Shown here: piece after piece, positions 10,655-22,800 of the stretch
Numbering within the stretch: position 1 is the stretch's first letter
Layout of the letters: every line of letters starts with the position of its first letter
NCBI GenBank assembly: GCA_963210315.1
Contig: OY723307.1
Span: 124,001 to 188,000, forward strand
Direction: 5' to 3'
Source of the DNA: Rhynchopus euleeides
Lineage: Eukaryota; Euglenozoa; Diplonemea; Diplonemida; Diplonemidae
DNA length: 64,000 bases
Translations under genes and position numbers: made by a program
Notes under the pieces: generated by a model
Databases searched by the model: none
Told to the model about the DNA's origin: nothing
Seen by the model: the letters and a program-made list of their open reading frames with translations, nothing else

Positions 10655-13600
10655 TTTGGGGGACATCCGTGGGGCGGGGGGGATGAAGACGCGGTGCTGA
10701 AGCCACACACGTGCTGGTGTTTAGCCACTAAGTCATACAACACCCCGAAAGGGGATCATCTTCAATGCTCGCAACCCGAAGCGCATTCCAGGATCGATTT
10801 GCCTTCGCATGGAATAGCAGGAGAGGAACGAACATAACAGAGATGCCCGGGGGAACTTCCCTCGCGGGAGGGTCCTCGACGTTTTTTTGATTTCCACCTT
10901 CGTTCCACTTGTCGCACTGGCAGGCAGGGGCAGCCGGACCTCTTCTGTGTCAGAAGCCGATTTCTATTAGAAAGAAATGATTGCATTCGTACAGAACACT
11001 GAGGTAGCTCAGAACTGGCCCAGCACCGATTCCTGGCAAATCACCAGGATGAATGTCGTCAATTTTCTTGGACTTATAATTTCTTTTTCTGCGGAACAAC
11101 ACAACAAGAATAGCGGGCAGTACTACCTACCCCGGTGGAGGAAGTCCGCTTTTGTTTCCTCCCAGATCGGATCAGGAGGGAATATGCTGAAGGCGAAACA
11201 CATGAGAAAACCCCATCCCAGGTGGACGACGGGGGTGTTGGGGGTTGGGGGCAAGAAGGTGTGATGTTCCTGCAAAGAAGAGGGGGCGGTGGTGGAGACT
11301 CACATCAAAAGACAGCAAGACACTTTTGCGTCTCGCTGCGCGAGCGCTTGGCAGCAGCAGCAGCATCTGTCAGGCACGGCCTGTCACCAGAAAAACAGGG
11401 GATCAGCATTGTCTTGCCGACAACGAATGACCTTGGCCTTCGCTCTGCCGGCGGTGCCGATCAATCTCTATGTCGCACGTGATTTTTTTTGTTAGTTCGA
11501 CATTTCATTGCAGGCCAACAAAGGTAACGTATCGAGGGTGCCGGCATTTTCCGGAATTTGGCAAAAGAAGTGTGCCCGGCAAAAGCCGGCCATTCCGGAG
11601 ACTGCCTGGCCTCCCTCCTTCTGGACCCACGCGTGCCACAGCGGCAAACACGGGATATCGTAAGCAAGGGACAGATTCACGACGCTCTCCAGTGTGTTTG
11701 CGCTTCTCGAAACCTCTCGAATAAAACACAACCCTGCAATCGAGACGAGAGGAGGGGAGAGGGGGGGGCCTGCTTTGAGCGCTCGGAGCGTTTCTGAGCC
11801 AGAATGCCCTCACCGCACCGCTCTCTTTGAGCTCTTTGAGACCACTCTCTCGGCTCCGACAAGCTCCGAATAACAAAGCCGGCACCCTCCAGGAAGGGCA
11901 GGACAAGAAAGCGGGGAGGAGGGGGGGGCGTGGGGGCGGATGAGAGATGAGAGGAAAAACGGAAGAGAGAGCTCCGGAATCGAGCAGGAGGGAGAAGAAC
12001 ACGCAGAAAATGACCCCATGATTTGCAGCACACACACACACATAGGTGGTGCGTCTGAGACGGCTTCTGTCAGAAGATCGTCACAAGTTTTTGAAAAAAA
12101 ACGCTGCTTCAGGCACACCAATAGGATAGGGGACATTCTTCGCTCTCGGCAATCCTTCGGCAAAGGTCGGCAGGTTTCGCCCATCACAATAGGAGAAACG
12201 CACCAAAACACACCGTTTTCGGCACCGTAGCGAAGACGTCCATGCGGAGGCGGGCACGTGTATATATTTATCCCCTTCCCACACACAGGTACAACCCGGG
12301 TGCGTGTGTGTGGTGATTTTATGCGAGCTTGTACGGCATATCGACATCAAAGCCTGAAAACCATCGACAGGGAGGGGGGTGGGGAGGGAATGCAGATTCG
12401 CATACCCCGATGAAGACACCACCGTGGCAAGGTCGATGATAGCTCCATACGAAAGTGGGGGGGGGGGGGAGAAGGAGGAGAGATGGGGGTGGGGGGGATT
12501 GATGGACGATATTTTGAACTGGCCCCGGGGGAGAACCTTGTGATGATGGCCTTGCTCGGGGGGGAGGGGCGCGAGTTCCTTTTCTACGACTAAATAAAGT
12601 CAGGGCTGACAGTTGGCGCGCCAGAGATGCGCAAGAGATGCGAAGCAGATGCAGGGGTTTGGCGCCGCCGCGCAGGCGTACACCCACCCACACGCCCCGT
12701 AGAGAGAAAGTGTGAGAGGGAGCCATCCAGCTGTGCATAGGAAGGGGAAAGGGCGACTCCCTCCTTGAGGGAAACCGAGGCCGAGTTACCGGCATGTCAA
12801 GGCATTTTTTTTGAGACGGATCGCAAACAAAAGAATGGAAAACCATAGCAAGGGGGGGGGGGGGTGAAGGCGGCGGGATGCTCAGAAGGAGAAAAGGAGA
12901 AAAGGAGAAAAGGAAGAAAAGGGAGAAAAGGGAGAAAAGGGAGAAAAGAGAGAAAAGAGAGAAAAGGGAGAAAAGGAGAATCCACCCAGCAGAACAGGTG
13001 AAGTGGGAAGCCAAACAAGGCGATTTCTGCTTCCCGCCAGGTTCTGCTGCTGTGGTGATGATGGTCTGACTGGCACTGCAGTGGTTGCATTTGCTCTCTT
13101 AGATTGGTGTGACTTAGTCAGTCGCACTTAACGTTACATGCGATGGAAAGGGGGGATTGAACACAACTGCTGCTGTCGAGCCGGGGCATCTCACAGGGTG
13201 CTGCGCTGTGCAAGGCAGCAGCAGAAACGTTGAACCTATGAACACATCGTGAACCATCCTGTTGTGTAGATTGCACACCAACAACATCTTCTGCTGTTGG
13301 TACACACACACACACACGTCAGGATGTTGCAGTAGCATAGAGCACACGTTGCTCTTGATGGGATCCACACACTGCGGCAACACACATGTGAACCCTTGTC
13401 TTGTCTCGTGCAGGTCGCACCGGGCAAGCTCTGACGCTGCCTTCCCTGCCTCCACTGCATCACACGGTGGAGACAGAATTCACAGCGTCAGCAAAGCACA
13501 CATCCGCTACACTGGGCTCACCGCCACAAAGAGAAAGACTCTAAGACTCTCTGCATCGTGTGCCTGTTCTCATGCAAGACACCGGCCCTAGAAAAACAAA

Positions 13601-14113
13601 ACGGGCACACACGCTTGCATCAGGATAGCGCAGATACATATGGGAGACCGCTGAAGCTAAAAAGGTGCGGAAAGCCTACGAGATAAAAAATAAAGAACGG
13701 TGAGTGGCGACGGCCGACTCCCCACCCTCTGACGCTCGCGGCAAAGGCCACGGCGACAGAGAGGGGGGGGCGAGAGGGGCTGGAGGACGCCCGGTCGCTG
13801 GGATGCAGAGCATGGGGGGCCTGGATAAAGGGATGGGGGAGAAGAGAGAGAGAGAGAGAGGGAGGAGGAGGAGGAGGAGAACGAAAAGGAAGAGAGCATA
13901 AAAAAAGGCAGAGAAAATATCAGGAACCCCCCGGTCGAACCCGTCTAGTGTCGCTTGGTGTTCAGCCTGGGTGTTTCCCTTAGGATAGCGTTGCGAGGAA
14001 GCAAAAAAAAATAAAGGATATACAGGATGCGAGAGAGATGCGTGTTGTATGTGGGGAGGGAGGGCAGGTGGGACCAACCAACCACCCCCAAAAACACAAC
14101 CGCTGCGTTGCCT

Positions 14114-14148
<35 letters not shown>

Positions 14149-14570
14149 GTGATCAGCGGGAGGGGTGAGTGGGAGGGGGGGAGGGGATACGAGGTTGGGA
14201 TCGCATGGAACGCACCGCATAGACCTATGTATGCTGAGGGGAAGCGTAAGAAAAAAATCAAACGCATCCAAAAACAACACAAAATGCAAGGCAGTTCCAA
14301 AGAAAATACCCCCCCCCCCCATTGGGACCTTCAGGGCAGCTGCTGAGAAGACGGGATTTTTAATTGTCGTGACTTTTCGGGGTATCGAGTATCGACGACT
14401 CCCCGCCCCCCCCCCCCCCCACATGCGTGCCGTTGCGAGACGACTCTGGCAGCGGCCTGCACAGGGGTTGCAGGGTTGCCGCACCTCTCCCTCCACCCCC
14501 ACCCCCCGCCCCGCTGATCGGACCATTTCCACACATTTTTTTTCATGATTTTAGTGCCGGTATATTCTTG
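10655..14570. other. No gene recognised; simple repeats
   Basis: Contains a half-copy of the GTCTTCGCTAC small element (12211-12237), a purine-only minisatellite (12886-12985), GA microsatellites (about 13838-13862 and 14114-14146) and several G or C runs over 12 bases. Translated frames are proline-, serine- or phenylalanine-rich shadows of these repeats. Confidence 0.5.
12886..12985. repeat. Purine minisatellite GAGAAAAGG
   Basis: About ten tandem 8-10-bp units of the type GAGAAAAGG/GAGAAAAGA form an uninterrupted purine tract. Confidence 0.8.
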
Positions 14571-14697
14571 CTCCTCAAGGGGGGCCCTCGCTACGAGTCA
14601 CTATGAGTCACGAGTCGTCAGTTTTCAGCCAAACATGGCTGACTTCTCACTTTTTCTCACTCAGTCACACTTGGTAGCGAGGGCCCCCAAGGAGGAG
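14571..14697. mobile_element. Small inverted-repeat element (MITE-like), second copy
   Basis: 127 bp with 24-bp near-perfect inverted ends (CTCCTC-AAGGGGGGCCCTCGCTAC at 14571-14594, complement at 14674-14697). The interior holds GTCAGTTTTCAGCCAA, which recurs in opposite orientation inside the element at 53057-53168. It has no coding capacity. Confidence 0.7.
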
Positions 14698-14839
14698 TTT
14701 TGTTTTTTGCCGAAAAAGAACAGGCTGCGGCTGGGAAGAGAGAAGATATAAAGATAGAACCCCTCCCTACCCACCCTAACCCCCCCCCCCACACACACAC
14801 GCTCGTTTTTTTGAACGATTTTTGAACGATTTTTGGCCG

Positions 14840-17800
14840 TGCTCGTAGCATTCCCCGTAGAGGGGGTCGCTATTTCGTGTTCTCCTGGCCGCACGGAGGC
14901 ATTGCCTTACGTCGCCTCTTCCTCTTTTCCTTTGGTGGTGTGTTGGTCTGGCACAGAGGGCGGGACCGTGCTGATATGCACAGTGACGACTCTCCCTTTT
15001 GTTTTGTGCCCGCCTCCACCGAGATTCGGCTGATGCCTCTCAGACTGGGGGCGGGCGGTCGCCGACGCTGACGCGCCTGGCGGCCTGTGGTAAGTGACGT
15101 GGGGCTGGGATGGGGGGGGGGGTGCTGGGAGGTCGGGCCGAAGCCCTTGTTCTCTGATGATGTTATTTGGTTCACGCGTTCAGGTAGTCCTTCTCGCCGT
15201 GCTCCGTTACCCCTGCCTCGGCCAGGTAGCGCAGCGCCTCCTTGCAGTTGTGCAACAGCAGGTTGTGCACGTTTGTGGCTGTGAGGTGGTGTCGGGCCGA
15301 CGCTGTCGCGGGGCAGCCGAAGAAGAGGTGCTTCAGTGAGACCCCAGGCGGGGGGTGGCCCGGCGCATGCTTCAGGCAGGGTTGGCAAGGTGGTTGTGCC
15401 GTGCCCGGGATGTCATGGTCGTAGACCAGGCGGTGGTGGTCGGCCCGGAGTCGGCGGATGGTGGTTTCCCCTAAGCGGGTGAGTCCCTCCATGCGGAGGT
15501 CGGGGCGTTGCAGTCGCGTCTCCCCGATTCCCGAACGGTACGCGTACACGCTGTCCGTGCGGGGCACCGTTGCGTCGTTGTAGATGTGTCGGCGGAGGAC
15601 GACACGAGCCGACGCGAGGCTAACCGGTTCCATCTGCGGCCGGAAGGCACCGATTTGCGCCTGTTTGTCAGCGAGTTCGTTCCCTGCTACCCCAACGTGT
15701 GACGGGATGTAGCGGAGGTGGGTGGTGACATCGTGGGTTTGGGCGAGCTCGTTCAACCACCTCCAGATGTCCCATTCGGTGGATCCTCTCGCTCGCTGCG
15801 GGCCGCTCAGCAGCGCGTTCAGTGCGCTCTGCGAGTCTGTGAGGATGGCGATCGTTTCGCCTGGGGATACCAGGGTGCATAGGTGAGCGAGGGATTCTCT
15901 GATGGCCACCAGCTCCGCCTGGTAGCTGATGCAGCGGAGTCCTGCCGGCCAGGCGAGCTTTTTCCTGAGGCGGCCCTCCGGCATGCTGTACACCGCTGCT
16001 CCTGCGCCGCCCTGCTGTTGCCGCGATGTGGAGTTGGAGACTGACCCGTCGGTGTACACATGCCAGGCGCATGTCGGGAGGGCCTGGATGGTCTGCTCTG
16101 CCAGGTCCCGGAGGGTGTCTTTCGGGGTGGCGGCCTTTGGGGCGGTGAGCCCCGGCAGCGTCGCCAGGATGTGTACTCGTGGCAGCACCAGGTTCCATTC
16201 CCAGGGGGGGATGGGGTGTGCTGCATGCAGGGGGGCCAGCAGGGGGGTGCGCCCGTCGACCTTCGAGGATTTCACCAGACTCCGTGCCTGATGTAGCCAG
16301 CTGCCTCCCGTGTTCCCGGTGTTTAGTTGCGCCCGGTATCCTGGGGAGTGGGGCACGCGGCGGAAGCGTTCGTGGTCTGTGCACACCGCGACCTTGAAGT
16401 CGAGGTCGAGGTCTCGCAGGTGTGATTCCCAGAGGAGCTTTGCCGTGCTGGTGTTCTTCATACAGCCCGTGATGATCAGGGCTGCCATGCGGTGGACATC
16501 TCGCAGGCGTTTGAGGTTCTTCGTGGACAGGCCAGGGGTGTAGACGCTGGCGGCGTACATCAGGATGGGGTAGACATATGTCAGGTAGGCCTGGCGCAGC
16601 GTGTCTCCACTTGAGCCCCAGTCAGTGCCTGCCAACATACGCAGAATGCTCAGGCGTCGCATGCAGGTGGTCACGACGTGGTCGACGTGGTCTGTCATCG
16701 TGTGGCAGGCATCGATGTAGACCCCGAGGTACTTCGCTGTCGATTCGTGCTGGAGGGGGGTGCCGTCTGGGAGCTCCATGCGTCTGTGCTCGCCCAACGC
16801 TGCGGGCGTCGTTCCCATCAGCGTGTAGCAGCATTTACTGGGGGAGAGCTGCAGCCCGTGGAGTGGGATTTCGGCGGCGAGTGTGGATATGACGCCCTGT
16901 GCGGTGCTTAGGGCTTCAGTGTAGTTGTCCCCGACGACGAGTACTGCGATGTCATCTGCGAACACCGCTGGGTGGATGTTAGGGGAGGCGGTGATGGCTC
17001 GAGATACATCGTCCATCACGCAGTTGAAGAGCAGGGGCGAGAGCACTGTTCCCTGCGGGACCCCGTTGTTGAAGTCGTAGTAGTCGCTTCTTACCCCGTG
17101 CACCTGTGCGGCGGCTCGGCGGTTGCTGAGGTAGTTGTGTAGCCATCTGGTGAATTTCGGGGGGAAGCCCTTCCGTCTGACACTGTTGATGACTGCGTGC
17201 TTGCTGACCTTGTCGAAGGCTTTCTCGAGGTCGAAGTACAGGGTGACAGCTGCCTTTCCGGAGGAGAGGGCGTCCGTCGCTGTTTGGGTGATGTAGGCTA
17301 GTTGGTCGGTTGTCGATCTCAGCCGCTGGAACCCTGCCTGGTTCGCGCAGTGCCCCTCCACCTGTGGGTAGGCGTCGTCGAGCATGAGCTGCTCCATGCG
17401 CCTCTTCACCATTTTTTCTAGCACCTTGCACGCTGTGCTGGTGAGCGCGATTGGTCGGTACGAGGACGCTGCCGTTGCTGGCTTCCCCGGTTTCAGGATC
17501 GGGATCATGACTGCTCGTGTCCACGCGTCGGGGAGGATGCCGCTGTTCCACGACAGGTTGAGCACATGCAGGAGTCCCTGCCGTGCCTGGGGGCCCAGAT
17601 GCATCAGCAGCTCGTTGTTGAGGTCGTCAGGCCCTGGGGATTTCCGCTCCTGCAGTTCGGATAGAGCCGCGTTCAGCTCCTCTTTGGAGAAGTCGTCTTC
17701 GGCAGCTGAGAGCTCGGGGGGTGTCTGGTCATTCGCATGCTGCGGGGTGTGTGCTGCTTGTGGCTGTTGGTCGCTTCCTTCGCTGATCTTGGCGTAGTGG

Positions 17801-18484
17801 CTGCAGAGGAGGTCCGCCTTAGCTTTGGGGTCGGTCACCGGGACCCCTCCGTCGACAAGTGGGAAGGCAGCCTGTTGGATTTTGCGGCCGTCGAGTTCTC
17901 GCACAAGCCGGAAGGTGGCGCCGAGGTCGCTGCTGGTGCTCGCGGCCTGGCACCTGGTTTCCCAGGTTGTGCGCTTTGCTTCGAGGACGGCGTTGGTGGC
18001 GTCGGTGGTCAGCTTGTCCAGCTTGTCGTAGTCGTCCTGGGACAGGTGTGCGGTCTGGGCGTGTCTGCGCGATTCCTCGTTCCGCGCCCGTATCGCACGT
18101 TTCACCTTGCTTGTGAACCACCGCTTGCGGGGGCGAGAGCTTCGCTTCGTCGGGATGTGTTTGGCTGCGACCGTGCGTACCAGTCCCAGCCACTTGTGGA
18201 AGGATTCCTTCGGGTCATTCCACTTCGTCACTTTGCGTGACAGCCGTTCCAGCTCCTCAGTGAATGCGGGCCAGTCTGCCGCTGCCCAGTTCCATAGTTG
18301 GCGGGCTTTAGCTGCCGGGTGTGTGGCTGCAGCTGGCGTTCGTGCAAAGGGGACGGTGTATTGTATGGCGAAGTGATCGGACTGCCACTGGTCTAGGGTA
18401 TTCCAGGTGACCTCCCCCAGCTCGTAGTGGGCGAAGACAATGTCCGGCGAGGACTTGGCGAGGACTTTTTTCTTCAGACAACAC
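14840..18484 (-). mobile_element. 5'-truncated LINE with RT and RNase H
   Basis: A non-LTR retrotransposon on the minus strand. The reading frame stays open from 15172 to about 18484. The part upstream of the first ATG still encodes the end of an APE-type endonuclease (SPDIVFAHYELG, then QSDHFAI with the family's SDH motif). The rest of the endonuclease and any ORF1 are absent, so the copy is 5'-truncated at about 18.48 kb. About 330 bp below the stop probably represent the 3' UTR; its end and a target duplication were not located. RNase H after the RT fits the I/Ingi-type group. Confidence 0.8.
15172..18231 (-). CDS. LINE ORF2: reverse transcriptase, RNase H, zinc motif
   Basis: 1019 residues from the first ATG; the true frame extends upstream into endonuclease. 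It catalyses target-primed reverse transcription. RT motifs: SPGPDDLNNELL (about 198-209), YRPIALTSTACKVLEKM (258-274), FDLEKAFDKV (333-342), GVPQGTVLSPLLFN (390-403) and the catalytic FADD (424-427). RNase H carries all four acidic residues: Asp727 in YTDGS, Glu774 in YQAELVAI, Asp799 in LTDSQSAL and Asp855 in NELADKQ. A C-terminal Cys-x2-Cys...His-x4-Cys cluster (949-973) matches the zinc motif often seen at the end of such proteins. There is no internal stop, so the copy is recent despite truncation. Confidence 0.92.
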   Translation of the reverse strand: MTKWNDPKESFHKWLGLVRTVAAKHIPTKRSSRPRKRWFTSKVKRAIRARNEESRRHAQTAHLSQDDYDKLDKLTTDATNAVLEAKRTTWETRCQAASTSSDLGATFRLVRELDGRKIQQAAFPLVDGGVPVTDPKAKADLLCSHYAKISEGSDQQPQAAHTPQHANDQTPPELSAAEDDFSKEELNAALSELQERKSPGPDDLNNELLMHLGPQARQGLLHVLNLSWNSGILPDAWTRAVMIPILKPGKPATAASSYRPIALTSTACKVLEKMVKRRMEQLMLDDAYPQVEGHCANQAGFQRLRSTTDQLAYITQTATDALSSGKAAVTLYFDLEKAFDKVSKHAVINSVRRKGFPPKFTRWLHNYLSNRRAAAQVHGVRSDYYDFNNGVPQGTVLSPLLFNCVMDDVSRAITASPNIHPAVFADDIAVLVVGDNYTEALSTAQGVISTLAAEIPLHGLQLSPSKCCYTLMGTTPAALGEHRRMELPDGTPLQHESTAKYLGVYIDACHTMTDHVDHVVTTCMRRLSILRMLAGTDWGSSGDTLRQAYLTYVYPILMYAASVYTPGLSTKNLKRLRDVHRMAALIITGCMKNTSTAKLLWESHLRDLDLDFKVAVCTDHERFRRVPHSPGYRAQLNTGNTGGSWLHQARSLVKSSKVDGRTPLLAPLHAAHPIPPWEWNLVLPRVHILATLPGLTAPKAATPKDTLRDLAEQTIQALPTCAWHVYTDGSVSNSTSRQQQGGAGAAVYSMPEGRLRKKLAWPAGLRCISYQAELVAIRESLAHLCTLVSPGETIAILTDSQSALNALLSGPQRARGSTEWDIWRWLNELAQTHDVTTHLRYIPSHVGVAGNELADKQAQIGAFRPQMEPVSLASARVVLRRHIYNDATVPRTDSVYAYRSGIGETRLQRPDLRMEGLTRLGETTIRRLRADHHRLVYDHDIPGTAQPPCQPCLKHAPGHPPPGVSLKHLFFGCPATASARHHLTATNVHNLLLHNCKEALRYLAEAGVTEHGEKDYLNA

Positions 18485-19334
18485 CTTCATCCACCGACGG
18501 GTGGGGGACCAAGCCCCCACCACACCTGCTCCAGACGAGGAAAGCTTGTGAACTTGCGACAAGCGGTTTCTTCGTGAGGAGTTGCCCTCCTTCGTGGATG
18601 CGTGAGGCTGAGAGAGATCGAGTCAGGAGAGTGCATGGGGGGGAGAGAGGGGGGGGGGGGCACAAAAAAAGGCACAGGCCGTTGCGTGATGTCCCCCTTA
18701 TTGCTCTGGCGAGAGAGAGAAAGGGGGAGGTGCGGGTTGTTCTTATTCCGGGGAATGTTCACACTCGTCGTCAAGCATGCGGCTCTTGAGAGTGTGTCAA
18801 GGGAGAACGTCCATCATGTAGACAGAATAAAGACCACCAACACAAGGTGGGAACCCGAGTGAGGAGGAGGAGGGAAAAGGGGGGGGGGGGTGATTTGCGT
18901 GAGTGTTCAAAACGAGGCAGAATAATCTGCTGCTCACGCTTATCGTTTACTTTTATGATGTAAAGACCACTCAAAAGGAGAGGGAGGTGGGTACGGAGGA
19001 GGCCGGGGGGACGGCGATCGCTTTTTTTTTGGGGGGAAGGAAAGTCCCTGGATGGGGGAGTCTTCCAGAGGCGGTGGTGGTGGCGGTGGGGCGGTGAGGG
19101 GTTTCTCGGGGGGCTGTGAAGGGGCACACATCTGCGGCAACACTTCACACCCCCCCCACCTCTATAGGTCTGCTTGTTGGGCCTGAACACACACATCATA
19201 CACACAGGAAATGAAAAAAAACACAATACCAACAACGTAGTGCACACAGCGAGGGGGATCGCGGCACGAAGCTAAACTGGGGAGGATCTGGCTCCTCAGA
19301 GGCTCTTCAGGGGATCAGGCGCCGCACCCTCAAG

Positions 19335-19640
19335 GGCTCGGGGGGGGGGGGGTGCGAAGAAGGGTCGGGGGTGCTATATTCTCGCTAACTCTCACGGGGG
19401 TCGGGGTGGGGGGGGGGGGGGGGGTCAGTCGAAAGGGTCGGGCAAAGAATGAATGTTGTTATGGGGTGGCGCAGGAAAGAGTTGAGCTTGGGTTTGGCAG
19501 TTTGGGGGGGGGGGAGGGAGGGGGGGTAGTGAAAGGGGGAAGGGAGGGGGGGGGGCTATTTGGTCGAACCGATGGTCGGGGCTATCTACTACCTTTCTTG
19601 GGGGGGAGGGAGGGGGGGGGGGGGGCAGCAAAAATGGGCC
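19335..19640 (+). repeat. Dense G-tract cluster, G-quadruplex potential
   Basis: At least eight runs of 7-18 G lie within 300 bases, separated by short spacers, all on the plus strand. The pattern satisfies the simple G3+N1-7 quadruplex rule several times over. No function is implied. Confidence 0.7.
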
Positions 19641-19823
19641 GCTCTGTATATGTTGAACGGAACGATTGTATTATTGTTCGGCGGATGTGATCGAACGAGG
19701 TATCTACCTAGATGATGTGGGGGCGGGAATGGGGGAGGAGGACATAATTTTGACGGATTTTTGCACTATTTTTGGCCGTGCGCTTCACAGCTCCAGTTCT
19801 TCTTCTTCTGCCACGCTTTTTCA

Positions 19824-19872
19824 TGGAAGCGTCAACGCATCACTAAGGAAGAAGGAAGCACGGTCGCTACGA
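19824..19872. repeat. Core-motif fragment with a third arm type
   Basis: TGGAAGCGTCAACGCA (19824-19839) is followed by about 33 bp (a TCACTAAGGAAGAAGG-type arm ending GCTACG). That arm recurs, with the core, at 52370-52418. This arm differs from both arm types of the retroelements in this window. It is probably a remnant of another subfamily. Confidence 0.6.
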
Positions 19873-22800
19873 TTTTCATGCAAGGAGGAGACGAACAGAC
19901 CCCCCCCCCCGCACGAAGCCCAGCGAGGGCTCTTTGGTCACGAGCGGGCCCAAATTGCGACCGCTGGGATGCCCTGTGTTGATGTCCCAACAAGCAACTA
20001 GGCTAACAAGAACTTGGGTGGTGAGAGCAGGAAGAGAAGAAGAAGCCAGGGGAGGTCGGCGGAGAGTTGGTGTATGTCCGAGTCGTGAACACCCCACAGG
20101 CCTGACGGGAGCCTGGTGGGTGGCATGTGAAGCGTTCGCGATTTCCACGCACAGGATGAACAGGAGTTTCCCTTTTGAGTAGAGGTGAGGCCTGGAGGGG
20201 CGCCGCTGCCTACCTTGGCAAGACGTCACGACCCCCCAAAAGAAATAGCGTTTCGCTTCGCTCGAAGAATCGCAGAACCAGGGGGGCAGCGAGCCATACC
20301 CACAGCTTCTGCGCCACACTGGCACACAGTGCGGCACAGAGCGGAGCTGATGTGGGTGAGATTGATTCCTCAAACATGACTGTCTAGCCAGGTCCAGGCT
20401 GTGGATGCTGAAACAGGCGTGGATCTCAATGATAAATGGTGTTCTGCCATTCCTTCTTCGAAGTGGTAGCCTCCAGCCCTGAGGGGTGGGAAGCTGCACA
20501 TGGGTCACTGGCTGCATCGCAGGTCTCTCCCACTGTGCCATGTTCCGAGCCGAGCGAGAGAAAAGGCAGAAGTTCTGAGAGTGACTCTGCTTGCACGTGA
20601 AGGCGTTGATGTGAGATAAGTCTGATTCTGCAGGTGGAACTGAAGAAGTTCTGTCGATCAGGTGACCAGGTGAGTCACAACGAGGTCAAGAGGTTGAACT
20701 TTCCAAAAAGAATATGAATGGGAAAGACCGCAGGGCTTGCTGCTGCGGCTTGGTTGCACACCCTGGCTTTCCGAAAACCCTGTGTGGGAAAGCCAAAATT
20801 GGAGCCGGGATGGAAACAAATTACACAAATTTTGACAAGAAGATCTGAAAGGGCGCTCTACATGGTTGTGCAGTCCACGACACAACTCCAGCGATGATAC
20901 AGCGGTTTGCAAGGAGACAGTGTGTTTATGCGTACGATGTGGGATGAGTGACTTGCCAACGGGCTGTGGCAGAGTCGTGTGTCCTGGCTTGCTTGATCAG
21001 GCCTTGAATAGGAGAACGCTGCACGAATCATAACGCACCGCATGCCATGATGATGATCGGGATTTTTCGCATTCCCGGTCAGGTTGATTCTCGCGCGCTG
21101 GCATTTCGCGGACTGTCGATGACAGCCCGCGGACCCAGTTGCATACGAGTTCGAAGGTCGTGAAGGATGGCATAAAAACACAAGTTTGGTCGCCTGATGA
21201 GAATGCATTTCGTAATGGTACGACTGGCGCCAAATGAAGTCTAATCCTACGCGAGGCCACTGGGGCTTGGAGACGTTTATTTTGGAGGATAGAACACCCG
21301 GACAGCTGGCAGATATGCGTCACAAGAAAAGTAGATTGTTGACCACGCTATCAATCACATCTTCCAGCGCTCGTCTTCCACCGGCTCTGCTTGTTTTGTT
21401 TACCTCGCACACCCGAAGGCGGAGTCAGGAGCCGTGGGGATCTGAGAGCTGGAGATTTGTCGATCCCTTCCCCCGCGGAGCAGGTGAGGGGGCAGCTGGG
21501 GCAGCGTGTGCTGAAAGACAGAGAAAAATAACACGGAGGAAATGGAGGAGAGATCGTGACGCGAAAAACAGCTCCCGGCGACAAACAAAACCTTTTTGAG
21601 CGCACCGCTGTGGTTGAGACCATGCGAAGTGCCACGAAAGGTGTTAATCCCAAAAAGCCTTCAGGTCGTACGATGCCCTTCGTTACTTTCGCGACGCTTC
21701 GTCGTGAAGTATACTGGGTGAGGAGTAACAAAAAACACAAACAGAGAATCCGGCTGGTGTATGCGAAAAGAACACCCGGCACGCCATCGATGACGTGCGG
21801 GGTATCCTCCTGCAGGTGCAAAACGAGTTTCCTGGCATAGCGAAAGAAGGGAGGAATAGATAAGGCAAAAAAATGCAGTTTTAAGAAGATGAAAGGGAAA
21901 ATAAATGCAAAGAGCCTTGAGGACCCTGAGACAAAATAATTGAGGAGGAAAAAAAAAGGGGGGGGGGGGAAAGGGAACCCCAACAGGGTTGGCATGCGCC
22001 AGGACAGTCATCGTCCTCCCCCCCCCCCCAACAGGGCGGTACAGACTATTGCAGCACCGGATGCGGGGGCAGTGATGTGTAGCCCGGGTAAGAATCAAAT
22101 AGAGTGCGCGCCCCACACACCCCCCCCCCCCTTTGCCACTCCGCAGTACCAGCAGTGAGAGACGCAATAGGGATTGACAGCAGACCGGGGGTCGGAACCG
22201 TCAGGCCCTCTTGAGCTCTAGGCTGAGAGAGGAGCAACTGCTTGTGGCGTAGTGGGGGCGGGGTACGGTTGTCGAGGGAGTGAAGGAATAGCCAAATTTG
22301 GTATCCTTACACCCTCGAGCAAATGTGTGCGGGGGGGGGGGGGGGCGGGGATGGGTCTGAAACCGGTCGCGATAACGAAGGAGGAGGGAGCACAGCGCGA
22401 ATGGACTTTGCAGCATTCGCCAAACACACCCACACCCCCCCTCAGGATAGATAGCGATCACGATTCAGGGAAAGGTGATAACCCCTGGAGGCGGGAAACC
22501 CCCCCCCCCCCGGCATGAACTCACAACAGGTGTGAGGAAGGAAGGAACGGAAGAAACGCTGATTTTGCCCCAGAAAGCCTCCCCTCACGACCCCCCCCAG
22601 ACAAAGCGAGAATGCTATGTTTGGAGATTTTTTTGTTTGGGTTGGCTTCAAGGCATAGGGTAGGTGTGCCGCATCAGGCAATATATGTGATGGGCATAAA
22701 AATACGCACAGTGCTGTGTGGCAGCTTCCCCCCTTTGGACAGTCTCCAGATGATGTATCGCAGAAACCCCGGGGCGTGTGTGTGTTGTGCGCGCCACACC

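Noticed and set aside
14840-14900. LINE poly-A tail and target duplication
   Set aside because: T-runs near 14806-14826 belong to the doubled TTTGAACGAT motif, and no matching duplication at the 5' side was seen.
19876-20541. 221-codon minus-strand frame as a gene
   Set aside because: No recognisable domain and it overlaps a core-motif arm fragment and a C-run.
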